Shown piece after piece: positions 1 to 7,160 of a DNA stretch of 15,341 nt. The notes beneath the pieces were generated by a model, which ran no database searches, was not told where the DNA came from, and saw nothing but the letters and a program-made list of their open reading frames with translations. The DNA comes from Gemmatimonadota bacterium (GTDB lineage: Bacteria > Latescibacterota > UBA2968 > UBA8231), in the NCBI GenBank assembly GCA_018673255.1, contig JABHDC010000135.1, positions 1-15,341 of the forward strand, written 5' to 3'. Position 1 is the stretch's first letter; the number at the start of each line of letters is the position of its first letter. The translations under genes and the position numbers were made by a program.

Positions 1-1390
1 CGGCCACGTCAGTGAACGAATGCACATCAATCACACGTCCGCCCGCATCTAGAAACTCCAGAGTCACTTGCCCCGTTCCCGGCGGCGGTTGAATTCGAGC
101 CATCCAGATCGCCGCCGGCAGCGATGTCCAACTGCGCGTATCGGCCGCCTCCGTGCCGGCCCCGAAGAGGCCGACGAGAAATCCGAGGATGTCACTCTCT
201 TCTTCGGCCGCCTCGGTGACGAGCGTTTTTGTAATCACTCGTGCCGCCGTGCGTGCCAGAATACCGTCCATTTTCTCATCCAGCGTGCGTCGGGCGATGG
301 CATCAATATCCTCCACAAGCCAGCCTTCGGTCACGGCCCCGCCGGACCGAAGACGCACACCGTGTACACGACTCGGTTCACTGCGCCAGGCAGGCAGGGC
401 CATGCGTAGCCAGTATTTCACCCGTCCCTGGTGGATGGGATGGTGATAACGGTGCACGGCGCGACGTGAAACAACGCGCACATCGCGTGAGTGATCCCTG
501 GCGGTGATGGGAATGCTGATACTCTCATCGATCTTGCGACCCACGATGCCTGTTTCGGCAAAGACGGTGATGACACCTGGGCCGGGCGCCGGCAGATCGG
601 GGCCGGTGGGCAACGCCCACTGCTGTTTGGCCTCTTCCCATTCGGCAAAGAACCCGAGCCGTCGGGTCGTGCGCCGGAGATCTGTCGCGGCCGAGACCGG
701 GGGCGCCTGACCAAATGCTTCCGCATAGGCGGCGTATCCTTTGGCCGCATCCCGGTAGGAGATGTAGGCGTCGTTCACCTCCCCCGTGGCTTCGTAGAAC
801 AGACCGGTCATGTACTGGAGAAAGGCATCATTCAGGTAGCTGAGTTGGACATCGGAAGCCTGGGCATGGTCGGCGAGCCGCAGATTTGCCTTGCGGCACT
901 CTACGAGAGCCGATTCGAGCTGACCCAGGTGGGCGTAGTTGAGAGCCCGGAAGTAGTGGATGAGGACCCGTTCATGTTCCTCGCCGCCGTAGGGACGTAC
1001 CGCATCGTTGGTCAGCAGGGATGCGACCTCACGACTGACGGAGCGCACGTGTCGATCGATCAGACCTTCGGCCTGCTCAAATTGCCGATTCGACGCCTCC
1101 CACTGGCCACCGTAGTGGAGGATGAGGCCCTTCTCAAATCGATACAGGAGCAGATTGGTGTCGCCGGAGGGTTTCTCCAACTTCTCCAGGGCGGCGGCCC
1201 AGTCACGACGCTCCATACGGCGCAGGGTGCCACCCATATACCGAGCATACCCGGCCGCGCAACCACTGATCGTGACCAGCAGCAGCAGCCAGAGTATCCA
1301 TGCGGCACATTTCCCACGTCGCCGTCGCCGGCTTAGCGCCAAGGCGCCCCTCCCTCCAGGTTCCTGAACGAGCGGAGCCATCACCCTCAT
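1..1390 (-). CDS. COG3014-type TPR-like lipoprotein, C-terminus cut by window edge
   Basis: This open frame has no stop inside the window: 463 codons run from the ATG at 1390-1388 to base 2 and continue off the left edge. The N-terminus has a basic stretch (residues 21-27, RRRRRGK), a hydrophobic run (about 31-41) and a lipobox ISGC with Cys44, so it is predicted to be a lipoprotein. After it come TPR-like helical repeats (about 55-210: RRDWAAALEKLEK, EASNRQFEQAE, ALNYAHLGQLESALVECRKA, GEVNDAYISYRDAAKGY). A second, less helical region begins near GPGVITVFAETGIVGRKI. This order matches my memory of the COG3014 family of uncharacterised lipoproteins, of usual length about 450-480 aa, so little should be missing. 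The ATG overlaps the stop of the upstream propeller gene (ATGA), which supports this start and translational coupling; a second in-frame ATG at 1381-1379 is possible. The molecular function is unknown. Confidence 0.82.
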   Translation of the reverse strand, partial: MRVMAPLVQEPGGRGALALSRRRRRGKCAAWILWLLLLVTISGCAAGYARYMGGTLRRMERRDWAAALEKLEKPSGDTNLLLYRFEKGLILHYGGQWEASNRQFEQAEGLIDRHVRSVSREVASLLTNDAVRPYGGEEHERVLIHYFRALNYAHLGQLESALVECRKANLRLADHAQASDVQLSYLNDAFLQYMTGLFYEATGEVNDAYISYRDAAKGYAAYAEAFGQAPPVSAATDLRRTTRRLGFFAEWEEAKQQWALPTGPDLPAPGPGVITVFAETGIVGRKIDESISIPITARDHSRDVRVVSRRAVHRYHHPIHQGRVKYWLRMALPAWRSEPSRVHGVRLRSGGAVTEGWLVEDIDAIARRTLDEKMDGILARTAARVITKTLVTEAAEEESDILGFLVGLFGAGTEAADTRSWTSLPAAIWMARIQPPPGTGQVTLEFLDAGGRVIDVHSFTDVA

Positions 1391-2517
1391 GGGCGCAATC
1401 GAGCGACGAACACGTCAGCCGGTGTCGGTCGCTGCGCAGGCAATGGCAGTCTCTCGTGCTGTGAGTAGTAGCTCATCCAGACTGTGCCATCCGTACCTGA
1501 CACCAGGCCGCAGTAGGAGCAGTCGTGTCCACTGGGCACGGTCAACAGGTGACGAGCCTCGGTGCCATCCAACTCCCATACGCTGGTATGATGCCCGTTG
1601 GGGTCCCCCTGTTCCCGGTACGAGGTGAAACTGCCCGCCGGCAGATCTTCCTCCTGCGCTCGACCTGCCACCAGCCACCGCCCTTCGTGCTCGAGAACGA
1701 CCGGGGCGTGGATCATCACCCCGAGATCGTGCCACGTCCAATCGCCGGCTACATCCTGACAGGTACCGATCCATGAATGGTTGGCAGGCTCGAGGGTGCG
1801 TGCCACACATGCCAATCGACCGGGCTCGGGTGCGAAGAGCACCGGTTCGCCGGGGCCACCGCCGGCTCGCATGGGCCCAATCAACCGCCAGTCGAACAGA
1901 TCATCACTGCGCAGCAGATGCACGGTGCGCATGTCACGATCGTCCCGCCGAGCGAAGTGGTAGGCGGGGCACCAGAATACACCGTCGGCATCACGGAAGA
2001 TGCGCCACATCCAGTAATTGACACCGTACAGCTGCCGCGGCGTCGACCAGCACGTGCCATCCCGTGTGGTGCTCACGTGTGTGATCAGATCGTGTTCGGC
2101 ATTGGCCAGGCTGTGCGCGGATCGCCAACGGGGATACCAGGATCCGAAGGTGACGGCGAGTCGGTCGTCACCATCCACGACGAATTTCGGGTCGCGGTCA
2201 TCGGCTCCAGTGTCGAAGCGGGCGACCTGGTTCCACGCGGACAGATCGTCACTGCGGCAGACGATAACATCGCCCGGTGGCTCGATCGCGTGGCTCTGGG
2301 CCGCGCGATAACACAGATACGTGTGCCCACGCCACCGAGTCAGATCAGTGAAGGCGTTGTGGTAGCCATCGGCCACGACCCGGTGCAATTCGACCAGTTC
2401 GCTCAAGGGGAGATCTCCACGGTGATGTTGTCGCCAGGCGGGTACCGCGATCAGAAACCCGGGGGTGTCGCTTGCCGGGAAGATAGACCCCCGCCTACCA
2501 TAACGACCACCTGACAT
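1387..2517 (-). CDS. Sialidase-like (BNR-type) beta-propeller protein
   Basis: A protein of about 376 aa with no signal peptide, so probably cytoplasmic unless the true start differs. It opens with a blade containing YHNAFTDLTRWRGHTYLCYR, followed by DVIVCRSDDLSAW and DDRDPKFVVDGDDRLAVTFG. These are typical of annotated exo-alpha-sialidase-like proteins: HNAFTDL, a conserved Arg after the second strand, then an (R)DPK motif. Later blades repeat the pattern of W or H strand, short turn and 'S-DD-W' (TRDGTCW, RSDDLFDW, HEGRWLVAGR, GTDGTVWMSYYS). I see no signature that fixes catalysis, so it may be a glycosidase or a glycan-binding propeller. The ATG at 2517-2515 is preferred; an upstream ATG at 2565 would run deep into the divergent oxidoreductase gene. 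Its stop overlaps the downstream lipoprotein's ATG by 4 nt, so the two are probably co-translated. Confidence 0.78.
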   Translation of the reverse strand: MSGGRYGRRGSIFPASDTPGFLIAVPAWRQHHRGDLPLSELVELHRVVADGYHNAFTDLTRWRGHTYLCYRAAQSHAIEPPGDVIVCRSDDLSAWNQVARFDTGADDRDPKFVVDGDDRLAVTFGSWYPRWRSAHSLANAEHDLITHVSTTRDGTCWSTPRQLYGVNYWMWRIFRDADGVFWCPAYHFARRDDRDMRTVHLLRSDDLFDWRLIGPMRAGGGPGEPVLFAPEPGRLACVARTLEPANHSWIGTCQDVAGDWTWHDLGVMIHAPVVLEHEGRWLVAGRAQEEDLPAGSFTSYREQGDPNGHHTSVWELDGTEARHLLTVPSGHDCSYCGLVSGTDGTVWMSYYSQHERLPLPAQRPTPADVFVARLRP

Positions 2518-2539
2518 GCCAACGAAAGTCCACACACTC

Positions 2540-3592
2540 ATGTCCACAGACAAACCGGTCAGCACCGCCGTCGTCGGTTACGGATTCGCGGGGCGCTGTT
2601 TCCACTCCTATCTCGTCTCCCTGGCGCCGGGCCTGCAGCTGCAGGGCGTCGTCTCGAGCCGCCAGGAAGCTCGCCGGGATATCACCCGGCGTCTTGGGGT
2701 GCGAGCCTACGAGCGCTTCGAGGACGTGCTGGCAGATGACGAAATCGAACTCGTCGTGCTGGCCACGCCCAATGATCTGCACGCGCCCCAGGCGATTGCC
2801 GCGCTGGGCGCCGGCAAACACGTGGTAACAGATAAGCCGATGTCTCTGGATGGATCAGAGGCAGATGCCATGATCGAGGCAGCCGAACGCGCCGATCGGC
2901 ACCTGAGCGTCTTCCAGAATCGGCGCTGGGATTCCGACTACCTGACGCTGCGTCGGTGTCTGGACGAGGGTACCCTGGGTCGTCTCGTCTATGCGCAGCT
3001 GGCTTGGGGGCAATTCGGCGCCCCGGGGTCCTGGCGAGGTGAGGCCGAGCGGGGTGGTGGGAAATTCGTCGATCTGGGTGCGCACATGATCGATCAGGCG
3101 CTGCAACTGGTCGATGCGCCGCTGCAACGAGTCTACGCCCGTTTTGGCGACGGTGGTCTGTCCAATGATGTGGAAGACCACGCCCACTGCATCCTCACCT
3201 TTGGCGATGACACGGACATTCACATCGTCACCTCGTCGCTGGCCCGTCTGCAGATGCCCCGATGGTATGTGCTGGGCACCGATGGCGCCTTCGTGAAGGA
3301 AGGTGTCGATCCGCAGGAGCGTTGTATGATTGCCGGTGACATCGATGCGGCGCGGGAGGAGGAATCTCTCTGGCCGCGGATTGCGCGTACCGTGGCCGGA
3401 CAACCGACGCAGATGACCATGCAACCTGTGCCCGGACGGTGGCGCTCGTACTACGAGAATGTGGCCGATGCCATTCGGGGCCGCGCGACGTTGGCCGTGA
3501 CTGCTGGCAGCGTGCGGCAAGTGATGGCAGTCCTGGATGCGGCCCGGGTCTCGGTGGCCGAGGGACGTGCCATCGACGTGGGCGGTAGCTGA
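2540..3592 (+). CDS. Gfo/Idh/MocA-family NAD(P)-dependent oxidoreductase, YdgJ/IolW-like
   Basis: A protein of 350 aa, typical for the family. An N-terminal Rossmann motif VVGYGFAGRCFHSYL starts about 10 residues in. The conserved lysine of the E-K-P motif is in TDKPMSLDG (Lys99), and DLGAHMIDQ carries the conserved His and Asp of the sugar-binding domain. Stretches such as QNRRWDSDYLTLRR, TDGAFVKEGVDPQE and YYENVADAIRG match the YdgJ/YvaA (IolW) branch as I remember it. Bacillus subtilis IolW is an NADPH-dependent scyllo-inositol dehydrogenase, but the branch is broad, so the substrate here is a guess. An ATG at 2516 would add 8 residues and lie in the same CATG as the divergent propeller start; the ATG at 2540 puts the usual short leader before the Rossmann fold. 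A weak promoter-like pair (TTGCCG 2472-2477, TACCAT 2496-2501, 18-nt spacing) lies upstream. The methyltransferase gene follows 2 nt after the stop. Confidence 0.9.
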   Translation: MSTDKPVSTAVVGYGFAGRCFHSYLVSLAPGLQLQGVVSSRQEARRDITRRLGVRAYERFEDVLADDEIELVVLATPNDLHAPQAIAALGAGKHVVTDKPMSLDGSEADAMIEAAERADRHLSVFQNRRWDSDYLTLRRCLDEGTLGRLVYAQLAWGQFGAPGSWRGEAERGGGKFVDLGAHMIDQALQLVDAPLQRVYARFGDGGLSNDVEDHAHCILTFGDDTDIHIVTSSLARLQMPRWYVLGTDGAFVKEGVDPQERCMIAGDIDAAREEESLWPRIARTVAGQPTQMTMQPVPGRWRSYYENVADAIRGRATLAVTAGSVRQVMAVLDAARVSVAEGRAIDVGGS

Positions 3593-3594
3593 GA

Positions 3595-4206
3595 ATGGCA
3601 CGGCGACAGGTTAGCGGCGAAGAGGAGACCAGCTTCGATGTGCGCAGCCACGACCGGGACGTGCCGCTGGAGCAATACCAGCAATGGCCGAAATTCCCAC
3701 TATGGCTCGTACTCGACAATCTGCGTAGCGCCTTCAACGTGGGGGGCTTCTACCGACTGGCCGATATTGCGCGTCTTTCGGGACTGGTCACCTGCGGTTA
3801 TACGGCCCATCCACCCCACCCCCGCCTCGACAAGACGGCCCTGGGTACACTCGACTACGTCGAGGATGAACATACGGCCACGACCCTCGATGCCGTCAGA
3901 GGGCTGCAATCGGGCGGGATGCAGGTGTGGGGGGTGGAGACCACATCCGCCAGTCGCTCCTATACGGAGGTGACCTACCCTCGCCCGTTGGCACTGGTAT
4001 TCGGCAACGAGGCACTCGGCGTCGACCGACAGGTCATGGACGCCTGCGACGGTTTGATCGAGATCCCCGTGTTCGGGTACAAGAACTCGCTCAATGTCGC
4101 CAGCGCTGCCGCCGTGGTCGTTTTCGAAATCCTGCGTCAGTGGGACTATGAGCCTGGCGGGCGGCTGGCACGTGATGGAGACGAATCGGAACTGCCCCGC
4201 TCATAG
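3595..4206 (+). CDS. TrmH/SpoU-family RNA 2'-O-methyltransferase
   Basis: A protein of 203 aa with the complete SPOUT methyltransferase core and only a short N-terminal extension of about 35 residues. Motif 1 is NLRSAFNVGGFYRLADIARL, with the conserved Asn and the Arg of the N...R pair. Motif 2 is LALVFGNEALGVD. Motif 3 is IPVFGYKNSLNVASAAAVVV, the trefoil-knot segment that binds S-adenosylmethionine. The family methylates the ribose 2'-OH of tRNA or rRNA; the target site cannot be read from sequence. The gene begins 2 nt after the oxidoreductase stop (TGAGAATG), so the two probably share a transcript. Its last 61 nt overlap the 3' end of the convergent TPR gene. The C-terminal tail after the fold (about residues 186-203, rich in Gly, Asp and Ser) looks unstructured and is the part that overlaps. 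Confidence 0.93.
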   Translation: MARRQVSGEEETSFDVRSHDRDVPLEQYQQWPKFPLWLVLDNLRSAFNVGGFYRLADIARLSGLVTCGYTAHPPHPRLDKTALGTLDYVEDEHTATTLDAVRGLQSGGMQVWGVETTSASRSYTEVTYPRPLALVFGNEALGVDRQVMDACDGLIEIPVFGYKNSLNVASAAAVVVFEILRQWDYEPGGRLARDGDESELPRS

Positions 4207-5393
4207 GCTTTGCGCCGGTAACGATCGGCCAGCTTGTGACTCTTGCCCTGCGCGGGCAGTTCGAGCACCCGGTCGTATCGCTCCATGGCTTCAGCCCGTC
4301 GGCCGGCCAGATCCAGTGCCATTCCGGCATAGAGATTGGCCAGCGGCGTGTAACCACGGGCGGCCTGCAACTCCATGTCTGATCCCAAGTCATGAGACAG
4401 TCGATCGGCCTCGATCATAGCGGCAGTGGCTTCTTCATATTGACGCAGCCTGAAGGCATTCTTCCCGACGTAGTAGAAGGCCTCGATCAATCCCCGCCTG
4501 TGGTAACCCGCCTCTTCTCGGCGGCTGCGATCGATCACCTCTTCGTACAGCTGGATCCCCTCGTTCCAGCGACCGATGGTGACCAGCGTGCGGGCGCGGT
4601 AACGATGGAAGAGCGCATTGGACGGATACTGCTGGTGCAATGCTTCCAGGTGGGGCAAGGCCGCCAGATGATCCTCTTCGAAGACCCGATGGATCTGTGC
4701 GAGGAAATAGCGGGCTTCGGTGCGGGCATAGCGCCCTTCGCGGGCCACCTGGACCAATTGCTGGAGTCCGAGGAACCGATCACCCTTGTGCAGGAAGAGC
4801 ATGACGGGTCGCACGATCGGGTGACGCTGGGGAATCACTTCGGCGAAGTAGTTGTAGATGCCCTGGCCGAAGAGGATGTCCTTGTTTGTCGGTTCCATCT
4901 GCCGGCTCTTATCCAGCAGGGGCAGGCACTTGAGGCCATCTCGCGCCGCACCCACGTACTGGCCCCGATCACCGCGCAGACGTCCGCGGAAGCCGGTGGC
5001 GCCCCCTTTGAAGAGAATGGCATCAAAGTCATGCGGGTTCTCTTCGAGACGGCGGTCACACACATCGATGCAGACCTGCAGCAGGCGATAGAATTCCTGA
5101 TCGTGGCTGGTATCCTCCAGATCGCTCAGGACGCGCCACCATCCGACCATGGCGCGGAAGAAATAACCGAGAGGGTTGTCCGGGTCGGCTTCGATGATTT
5201 GTTCGAAGTAGGATTCGGCCTCATCCAGGTGCAATTGGTAGATGAGATCGATCCCCGCCTGAATGCGGGCATCCGCATCACCACGCAGGGTCAGGGCGGG
5301 CAGCTCCGATCCGGTCGCTGAGGCGCCAGTGCAGGTTGCCAGACTCAGCAGAAGCCAGCAGCTGACAAATGTCCGAAGTTGAGGGGTGAACAT
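4146..5393 (-). CDS. Exported tetratricopeptide-repeat protein of unknown function
   Basis: A protein of 415 aa from the ATG at 5393-5391. The N-terminus is a signal peptide (RTFVSCWLLLSLATCTGASA). Cys21 follows LAT, an imperfect lipobox, so it may be a lipoprotein or be cleaved after ASA by signal peptidase I. Helix-pair repeats fill the rest: residues about 42-75 (AGIDLIYQLHLDEAESYFEQ), a long middle part with DILFGQGIYNYFAEVIPQRH and FLHKGDRFLGLQQLVQVARE, and C-terminal TPRs (YPSNALFHRYRARTLVTIGR, LRQYEEATAAMIEADRL, LYAGMALDLAGRRAEAMERY). It presumably acts as a periplasmic or membrane-attached scaffold; the partner is unknown. A longer in-frame start at 5453 would displace the signal peptide and collide with the divergent flavoenzyme start. 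A TATCTT box lies exactly 7 nt before the chosen ATG. The 3' end overlaps the convergent methyltransferase by 61 nt. Confidence 0.85.
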   Translation of the reverse strand: MFTPQLRTFVSCWLLLSLATCTGASATGSELPALTLRGDADARIQAGIDLIYQLHLDEAESYFEQIIEADPDNPLGYFFRAMVGWWRVLSDLEDTSHDQEFYRLLQVCIDVCDRRLEENPHDFDAILFKGGATGFRGRLRGDRGQYVGAARDGLKCLPLLDKSRQMEPTNKDILFGQGIYNYFAEVIPQRHPIVRPVMLFLHKGDRFLGLQQLVQVAREGRYARTEARYFLAQIHRVFEEDHLAALPHLEALHQQYPSNALFHRYRARTLVTIGRWNEGIQLYEEVIDRSRREEAGYHRRGLIEAFYYVGKNAFRLRQYEEATAAMIEADRLSHDLGSDMELQAARGYTPLANLYAGMALDLAGRRAEAMERYDRVLELPAQGKSHKLADRYRRKAYERGSSDSSPSRASRPPGS

Positions 5394-5440
5394 GAAAATG
5401 AAGATACCGCGACAGCACCAAGAGCGCTGAACGCGATACC

Positions 5441-5445
5441 GGGAG
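5441..5445 (+). promoter_or_regulatory. Ribosome-binding site fixing a TTG start
   Basis: GGGAG is followed by a 7-nt spacer and then TTG at 5453-5455. The Rossmann motif of the encoded flavoenzyme begins only 11 residues after this codon, and there is no in-frame ATG between. The TTG must therefore be the start. This is the clearest Shine-Dalgarno motif I found in the window. Confidence 0.75.
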
Positions 5446-5452
5446 ATATACA

Positions 5453-6832
5453 TTGGGCAGCTACGATCACGATCTCATCATCCTCGGCGGCGGCTCCGGT
5501 GGCTACGCGGCGGCACGCACGGCCCGCGAAGACGGCGCGGATGTCGCCATCGTCGACCCTGGCCCTCTCGGCGGATTATGTATTCTGCGGGGCTGCATGC
5601 CGAGCAAGGCACTGCTGGCCTCATCCGGCATTATGTCGCATCTGCGGCGCGCCGAGGAATTCGGCATCGAGCCAGTCAATGCCCAGGCCAATCTGGAAGC
5701 GATCATGGCCCGGAAGGACCGATTGATCGCCGAGTTCACTGAGTATCGCGTGGGGCAGTTGCGCACCTTCCCCCTCTACGACGGCTACGGCCGCTTCGTA
5801 TCCGCCGACGAAATCGACGTCGACGGCCAACGCCTGCGTGCAAAGAATTTCATCATCGCCACCGGTTCTGTGATCCGTCACATGCCGATTCCGGGACTGG
5901 AAGAGGTCGGCTATATGACGAGTGATGAAGCGCTGGAACTGCGCACCCGACCGGACTCGATGATCGTACTCGGTGGGGGCTCAGTCGCCTGCGAACTGGC
6001 GCAATTCTACTGTCGTGTCGGCGTGGATGTGACCCTCATCCAGCGATCGCACCACATCCTGTCTAGTGTGGACGAGGATCTGACTCGGCCCGTGGAGACC
6101 CACATGCGCGAAGAGGGCATGAAGGTGTTCACCGGCACCAAGTTACACCGATTCTGGCGAGATGGTGAACGACGTTGTGTCAGCTTCGCCCATGAAGGAC
6201 AGGATCATGAGATCGGTGCCGACGTCATTCTGCAGGCGTTGGGTCGGCGACCGAATATCGATCGCCTCGACCTGGAAGCGGCTGGTGTGCAAGTCGAGAG
6301 CCAGCGGGTTCTCGTGGACAAGCAGATGCGCACATCCCAACCCCACATCTTCGCCGTGGGCGACGTGAATGGATTCGACGAGATCGTACACGTCGCAATC
6401 CTGCAGGGCGAGGCCGCCGCCTTCAACGCCATGCATCCGGATGAGCCGTCACGGGAGGTGGACGATCGCCTGAAACTGGTGGTCACCTTCACCGATCCGG
6501 CGGTGGCGACGGTGGGAATGTGTGAGCAGACCTGCCAGGCTGAGGAGATCGACTATCTGGTCGCCTGCTACCCCTTCGATGACCACGGCAAGTCTCTGTG
6601 CATGGGAGAGATCCACGGTCAGGTGAAACTGCTGTGCGAACCGAAGACGGGCGAGTTGCTCGGTGCAAGTATCTGTGGACCGGAGGCGGGAGAGCTCATT
6701 CACGAACTGGCGGCGGTCATGCACTTCCACGGCACCGTCCACGACCTGCTGCAGATCCCCCACTACCACCCCACGCTGGCCGAGATCATCACCTATCCGG
6801 CGGAGGAGCTGGTGGAGCAGCTCCAGAGCTGA
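5453..6832 (+). CDS. Dihydrolipoamide-dehydrogenase-like FAD/NAD(P) disulfide oxidoreductase
   Basis: A protein of 459 aa, full length for the class I pyridine nucleotide-disulfide oxidoreductases. FAD-binding GGGSGG is at residues 12-17. The redox-active pair is in GGLCILRGCMPSK (Cys43, Cys48, spacing CX4C), instead of the usual GGTCxNxGCIPSK of lipoamide dehydrogenase. The NAD(P)-binding motif is GGGSVACE (174-181), the second FAD motif is IFAVGDVNG, and the C-terminal catalytic dyad is HYHPTLAE (His439, Glu444), so the active site is complete. It should pass electrons between NAD(P)H and a disulfide or quinone-like substrate. No 2-oxoacid dehydrogenase E1/E2 or glycine-cleavage genes are nearby, so calling it lpd would overreach. 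The CILRGC variant, as I recall, occurs in an uncharacterised branch. It starts with TTG behind a good ribosome-binding site, and a 6-bp hairpin spans its stop codon. Confidence 0.9.
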   Translation: MGSYDHDLIILGGGSGGYAAARTAREDGADVAIVDPGPLGGLCILRGCMPSKALLASSGIMSHLRRAEEFGIEPVNAQANLEAIMARKDRLIAEFTEYRVGQLRTFPLYDGYGRFVSADEIDVDGQRLRAKNFIIATGSVIRHMPIPGLEEVGYMTSDEALELRTRPDSMIVLGGGSVACELAQFYCRVGVDVTLIQRSHHILSSVDEDLTRPVETHMREEGMKVFTGTKLHRFWRDGERRCVSFAHEGQDHEIGADVILQALGRRPNIDRLDLEAAGVQVESQRVLVDKQMRTSQPHIFAVGDVNGFDEIVHVAILQGEAAAFNAMHPDEPSREVDDRLKLVVTFTDPAVATVGMCEQTCQAEEIDYLVACYPFDDHGKSLCMGEIHGQVKLLCEPKTGELLGASICGPEAGELIHELAAVMHFHGTVHDLLQIPHYHPTLAEIITYPAEELVEQLQS

Positions 6833-6901
6833 GCAGAAACAGCTCCCCATTGCGGTTCGGCCTGGTTCCGACGACCAGCCAGGAACCCGGATACAGAAAC
6901 A

Positions 6902-6928
6902 CCCCGGATCCCATCTGCGGACCCGGGG
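6902..6928. terminator. Possible bidirectional terminator hairpin
   Basis: CCCCGG (6902-6907) pairs with CCGGGG (6923-6928) and TCC (6909-6911) with GGA (6919-6921), with one A/C mismatch and a 7-nt loop. On the minus strand the stem is followed by a moderately T-rich TGTTTCTGT; on the plus strand no T-run follows. It lies between two convergent genes, the flavoenzyme and inositol-3-phosphate synthase. A smaller stem, GAGCTG (6826-6831) with CAGCTC (6840-6845), spans the flavoenzyme stop. Neither is a classic intrinsic terminator. Confidence 0.4.
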
Positions 6929-6962
6929 CGTCGCTGTATTGCTGATGCGGTCTACTTCACGC

Positions 6963-7144
6963 TTCGGCGAAGTCATGCCGCTCGAATCACATTCCGACTG
7001 CAGTCATCCCTTGGACGTTTTGCACCATGTGCCCAGCTGTAACTGGCCAGTCCCTGATCGGATGTTCGGCGCAGCCAGGCCGTTCGAGTCACCTCCCGAC
7101 TGCGGCACCCCTTGGATGTTTTGCGAAGCAAACCTCCCAGATGA
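6963..7144. repeat. Two diverged direct copies of a ~75-80-nt non-coding repeat, ~102-nt period
   Basis: Copy A begins at 6963 and copy B at 7065; both start TTCGGCG. The best-conserved part (6963-7023 against 7065-7124) has about 10 mismatches and one 1-nt gap over 61 positions, roughly 82% identical by eye. Similarity weakens afterwards but returns at CCCAGCTG (A) and CCCAGATG (B). Conserved blocks are CGA-TCAC, CCGACTGC, CCCTTGGA and GTTTTGC. Copy B ends in a small hairpin (GTTTTGC 7118-7124 with GCAAAC 7128-7133, one bulged T). An open frame reads through on the plus strand, but the single-base gap shifts the frame between copies, arguing against a protein repeat. The copies fill most of the 328-nt gene-free gap between convergent genes. 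Their origin is unknown; they could be members of a dispersed intergenic repeat family or a local duplication. Confidence 0.6.
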
Positions 7145-7160
7145 TTAGGCGTTGTTCAGC

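Noticed and set aside
1777..2514. 245-codon plus-strand open frame
   Set aside because: It is antisense to the propeller gene and has no recognisable motif.
4392..5321. 309-codon plus-strand open frame
   Set aside because: It is antisense to the exported TPR gene, whose signal peptide and repeats are clear.
6963..7144. CRISPR array
   Set aside because: There are only two diverged long copies with a single intervening segment, no cas genes, and no short identical repeats.
6833..7148. Plus-strand open frame continuing through the repeat region
   Set aside because: It is the tail of a shadow frame of the flavoenzyme gene, has no family resemblance, and the repeat copies are out of frame with each other.
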